The position numbers and the translations under genes were made by a program. A DNA stretch of 8,724 nucleotides, from assembly GCA_013203245.1 (NCBI GenBank), contig JABMOR010000131.1, positions 1 to 8,724 of the forward strand, in the 5' to 3' direction. A model generated the notes under the pieces. It worked only from the letters and a program-made list of their open reading frames with translations. It did no database searches and was not told the DNA's origin. Source of the DNA: Candidatus Nitrosopumilus sp. (GTDB lineage Archaea; Thermoproteota; Nitrososphaeria; Nitrososphaerales; Nitrosopumilaceae). This document shows, one piece after another, positions 6,492 through 8,724 of the stretch (position 1 is its first letter; every line of letters begins with the position of its first letter).

Positions 6492-6506
6492 TTGTAATTT
6501 TTACAA
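6492..6506. promoter_or_regulatory. Dyad TTGTAA-N3-TTACAA, possible operator
   Basis: This is a perfect inverted repeat of six-base arms with a three-base spacer, in the 77-base gap between cbiD and the divergent dehydrogenase-like gene. Its centre is about 29 bases from the cbiD ATG, where a leaderless cbiD transcript would have its TATA box, so a bound regulator could block that promoter. It lies 13 bases upstream of the TATA-like box of the plus-strand gene. Regulatory function is inferred from symmetry and position only. Confidence 0.3.
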
Positions 6507-6518
6507 TTACTAAATAGA

Positions 6519-6526
6519 TTTAAAAT
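6519..6526 (+). promoter_or_regulatory. TATA box for the dehydrogenase-like gene at 6548
   Basis: TTTAAAAT is centred about 25-26 bases before the ATG at 6548, as expected for a leaderless archaeal transcript. No Shine-Dalgarno sequence precedes that ATG. The opposite-strand box for cbiD is not clear. Confidence 0.45.
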
Positions 6527-6547
6527 TAAAACAAACTTGGTTCTATT

Positions 6548-7417
6548 ATGGTTAAATTCTCTAAGATTGTTGTTACTGGAGCAAGTGGATTTATTGCAAA
6601 AAATCTTAGAAAATACTTGTCTGAAAAAAATGTTGATTTAATCTCCATATCTAGAAATGATTTTAAAAATTTCAAATCTGAATCTAAAATTATTTCAAAA
6701 AATTATGATGAAAAAAAACTTTTACAGCTAATTAAAAATTCAGATGCATTAATTCATCTTGTTGGAATAGGACAACAATCAGTTAATTTAGATTATAATG
6801 CGATAAATACTGAATTCACACGACATATTGTAAATTTAAGTAAAAAAGCCAATATTAAAAAAATTGTTTATCTAAGTGGTTTAGGAGTATCTGCAAAAAC
6901 AACTTTAGGTTATTTTATTTCAAAATATAATGCTGAAAACTTTATTATTAATTCTGGATTAGATTATACCATTTTTAGACCATCATATATTGTAGGGACT
7001 GATGATATGTTTACAAAATATCTTAAGAGACAAATTAAAAATGGTGAAATTAACATTCCAGGCTCTGGAACTTATTCTATTCAGCCAATTCATATCTCTG
7101 ATGTTGCAAAAATTATTTTTGAATCTACTCTACATCTAAAATTTAAAAATAAAATTATTGATCTTGTTGGTCCTGATTTTATTAGTTTTGAAAAATATGT
7201 TAAACTTTTTTCTAAAGGAACTAAAACTAGCATAAAAAAAATTAAACTTGAAGATGCATATCATGATGCCATAACTAATCCAAAATCTGACTTTGGAGTT
7301 GATGATCTCAATATTCTAATTGGAAATTTTAAGGGAAATCATGAAAAATTAAAGAAAATCACTGGCATGAAATTTGAATCAGTTGTAGAATTATTACAAT
7401 CCGGCAGATTGCCTTAA
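6548..7417 (+). CDS. Atypical short-chain dehydrogenase, NAD(P)-dependent epimerase/dehydratase-like (NDUFA9 type)
   Basis: This 289-residue soluble protein has an extended-SDR Rossmann fold: the dinucleotide motif TGASGFIA at 10-17, an acidic/hydrophobic strand ending LIHLVG at 68-73, YLSGLGVS at 108-115 and a YxxxK pair, Tyr122 and Lys126, in GYFISKYNAE. RPSYIVG and the IQPIHISDVA segment are typical of the NDUFA9-like group related to complex I assembly proteins and nucleoside-diphosphate-sugar epimerases. The substrate cannot be told from sequence. The protein is rich in Lys, Asn and Ile, and its DNA is very AT-rich: bases 7141-7200 have 11 G or C in 60, against 22 in 60 at 7801-7860 in metK. 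The ATG fits the upstream TATA-like box. The gene diverges from cbiD and its tail overlaps metK by 24 bases, so a link to B12 synthesis is not established. Confidence 0.82.
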   Translation: MVKFSKIVVTGASGFIAKNLRKYLSEKNVDLISISRNDFKNFKSESKIISKNYDEKKLLQLIKNSDALIHLVGIGQQSVNLDYNAINTEFTRHIVNLSKKANIKKIVYLSGLGVSAKTTLGYFISKYNAENFIINSGLDYTIFRPSYIVGTDDMFTKYLKRQIKNGEINIPGSGTYSIQPIHISDVAKIIFESTLHLKFKNKIIDLVGPDFISFEKYVKLFSKGTKTSIKKIKLEDAYHDAITNPKSDFGVDDLNILIGNFKGNHEKLKKITGMKFESVVELLQSGRLP

Positions 7418-8560
7418 TGTTTCAGCTTTATCGGTTTTTTCCCAAGTAAATTCTGGCTCATTTCTTCCAAAATGACCAAAAGATGCAGTTTTTTTGTAAA
7501 TAGGTCTTTTTAAATTCAATTGTGAAATGATTCCTGATGGCTTCATATCAAAATTCTTTCTAACTAAATCTTCAATTTGATTTTCAGGAATTTTATTTGT
7601 TCCAAATGTGTTGACATAAAGTGATACTGGTTCTGCTACTCCTATTGCATATGCTAATTGAACTTCACATCTATCAGCTAATCCTGCAGATACAAGATTT
7701 TTTGCAATGTATCTACACATGTAACACGCAGATCTATCAACTTTAGATGGATCCTTTCCTGAAAATGCTCCTCCACCATGTCTTCCAAATCCACCATAAG
7801 TATCAACGATAATTTTTCTTCCAGTTAATCCTGCATCTCCATGTGGACCACCAATTACAAATTTTCCTGTTGGATTGATGTGAATCTTGATATCTTCATT
7901 CCAAAGATTTCCTAAAACTGGTTTGATTACTTTATCAATAATTTCTCTTGAAATTTCTTCTTGAGATACTTCTGGAGCATGTTGTGTAGATATTACAACT
8001 GTTTCAATTTTTGTAGGTTTGTTATCTTCATATCTTACAGAAACTTGTGATTTCCCATCCGGTCTTACCCATGGTAAAGTTCGATCTCTTCTTACTTGTG
8101 ATAATTTTTGAATAAGTTTGTGTGCTAGTAAAATTGGCATAGGCATTAATTCTTTAGTTTCATTTGATGCATATCCAAACATCAAACCTTGATCACCTGC
8201 ACCTTGTTCTTTTTCTTCAGTTGCTGTTACACCTTGACTGATATCTGGACTTTGTGAGTGAAGTTTTAAATCGACTTTACAACTATCTCCATCAAACATC
8301 AAATCTTTGTTATCGTAACCAATTCCTTTTATTGTTTTTCTAACTAATTCTTCTTGAGCCTTTTGATCAAATACTGCCTTTGATGTGACTTCTCCTGACA
8401 CTACGACATAATTAGTTGTAACCATTGTTTCAACTGCTACTCTTGAATCAGGATCTTGTCTAAGATATTCGTCTACAAATGCATCAGAAATATTATCACA
8501 TATTTTGTCTGGATGTCCTTCTGTTACTGACTCAGATGTAAATAGAAAATTGTTGGTCAT
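7394..8560 (-). CDS. metK: S-adenosylmethionine synthetase, bacterial type
   Basis: MetK makes S-adenosylmethionine from methionine and ATP. The 388-residue protein contains the bacterial/eukaryal family signatures: GHPDK at 15-19, GAGDQG around 120-125, DGKSQV with Lys170, GGPHGDAGLTGRK with Arg248 and Lys249, and FSGKDPSKVD with Lys269, Lys273 and Asp275. These place the methionine, phosphate and metal ligands of the family. It is clearly not the divergent enzyme used by most Euryarchaeota and Crenarchaeota, so ancient transfer from bacteria is a reasonable inference. It lies 11 bases downstream of the LSm gene on the same strand, with no strong Shine-Dalgarno sequence but a small hairpin over the junction. 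Its product supplies methyl groups for CbiD and the other corrin methyltransferases, though no shared transcription with the cbi genes is visible. Confidence 0.98.
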   Translation of the reverse strand: MTNNFLFTSESVTEGHPDKICDNISDAFVDEYLRQDPDSRVAVETMVTTNYVVVSGEVTSKAVFDQKAQEELVRKTIKGIGYDNKDLMFDGDSCKVDLKLHSQSPDISQGVTATEEKEQGAGDQGLMFGYASNETKELMPMPILLAHKLIQKLSQVRRDRTLPWVRPDGKSQVSVRYEDNKPTKIETVVISTQHAPEVSQEEISREIIDKVIKPVLGNLWNEDIKIHINPTGKFVIGGPHGDAGLTGRKIIVDTYGGFGRHGGGAFSGKDPSKVDRSACYMCRYIAKNLVSAGLADRCEVQLAYAIGVAEPVSLYVNTFGTNKIPENQIEDLVRKNFDMKPSGIISQLNLKRPIYKKTASFGHFGRNEPEFTWEKTDKAETLRQSAGL

Positions 8561-8570
8561 AAAACCACTT

Positions 8571-8590
8571 ACTAGAGTTCGTTTTCTAGT
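8571..8590 (-). promoter_or_regulatory. Small hairpin at the LSm stop codon, just upstream of metK
   Basis: On the minus strand ACTAGA and TCTAGT are perfect complements separated by eight bases (AAACGAAC). The 3' arm contains the LSm stop codon and ends 10 bases before the metK ATG. It is not followed by a run of U residues, so it does not look like a terminator. It might affect RNA processing or metK initiation. The stem is only six base pairs, mostly A-U, so chance is quite possible. Confidence 0.25.
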
Positions 8591-8724
8591 TTGATAAATA
8601 ATACATTGTTACCTCTTACGATAACTCTACCATAATTGGCAATTGTTTTACCGTCGTGAAGTTCTTCTGCATCAGTCATAATCAAATTCATATAGGAATC
8701 TACGTTGTCCATCTTTCCTTTGTA
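8572..8724 (-). CDS. LSm (Sm-like) RNA-binding protein, partial (C-terminal 50 residues)
   Basis: The gene enters from the right edge without its start; 50 codons and the TAG stop are visible. The protein reads into the Sm1 motif, with GKMDNVDSYMNLIMTDAEE in place of the family's GxLxGFDxxMNLVLxDAEE. It then has the Sm2 motif in GRVIVRGNNVLFI, the archaeal form of the IRGxxV signature. Archaeal LSm proteins assemble as rings of six or seven and bind U-rich RNA, acting in RNA metabolism. About 25-30 N-terminal residues should lie outside the window. metK follows after 11 bases on the same strand, suggesting a two-gene transcript. Confidence 0.9.
   Translation of the reverse strand, partial: YKGKMDNVDSYMNLIMTDAEELHDGKTIANYGRVIVRGNNVLFIKLENEL

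Noticed and set aside
6471..6547. A cobalamin riboswitch before cbiD
   Set aside because: The 77-base AT-rich gap is too short and lacks any recognisable B12-box-like sequence; the gap carries promoter-like elements and a dyad only.
8561..8724. A possible SAM riboswitch upstream of metK
   Set aside because: The upstream DNA is coding sequence for an LSm protein, with only an 11-base gap; there is no room for a riboswitch aptamer and no such motifs are seen.

Overview
The window looks like a gene-dense, AT-rich stretch of chromosome from an ammonia-oxidising archaeon of the Thaumarchaeota (Nitrososphaerota), most like marine Nitrosopumilus. The archaeal assignment rests on Nop10, aIF2-alpha and an LSm protein, all of archaeal/eukaryal type. 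It also rests on TATA-like boxes placed 25-28 bases upstream of start codons, as expected for leaderless transcripts. The lineage assignment is inferred from the combination of a full-looking early-cobalt corrin pathway, a bacterial-type MetK and low GC. No gap between genes exceeds 90 bases, and I see no tRNA, rRNA, CRISPR or mobile element.

Layout. Positions 1-898 (minus strand) hold the start of nop10 and the whole of the aIF2-alpha gene. Next, also on the minus strand, is a CobA/CobO-type corrinoid adenosyltransferase (939-1472). It is divergent from cbiA, cobyrinate a,c-diamide synthase (1559-2914, plus), which begins with TTG. Converging on cbiA, with a 12-base tail overlap, is a minus-strand run transcribed in the order cbiD - cbiG - cbiX - cbiC (6470 down to 2903). 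Its last three genes overlap end to end. Divergent from cbiD is an atypical short-chain dehydrogenase/epimerase-like gene (6548-7417, plus), whose tail overlaps metK (7394-8560, minus) by 24 bases. The window closes with the C-terminal part of an LSm gene (8572-8724, minus) directly upstream of metK.

How the genes work together. CbiX inserts cobalt into sirohydrochlorin. CbiD and CbiG carry out the C1 methylation and ring-contraction lactone opening that mark the anaerobic route. CbiC moves the C11 methyl group to C12 to give cobyrinate. CbiA amidates it, and CobO adds the adenosyl ligand. MetK supplies the S-adenosylmethionine that the corrin methyltransferases consume. The other methyltransferases (CbiL, CbiH, CbiF, CbiE/T), the reductase CbiJ and the late assembly genes are not here and must lie elsewhere if the pathway is complete.

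I did not find an undescribed system. The points most worth a second look are: a two-domain CbiX whose first half has lost both metal-site histidines; a small tandem duplication at the cbiG/cbiX junction; an adenosyltransferase lacking the usual Trp of the corrinoid pocket; a bacterial-type MetK in an archaeon; and two short dyads at positions that could control cbiD and metK.
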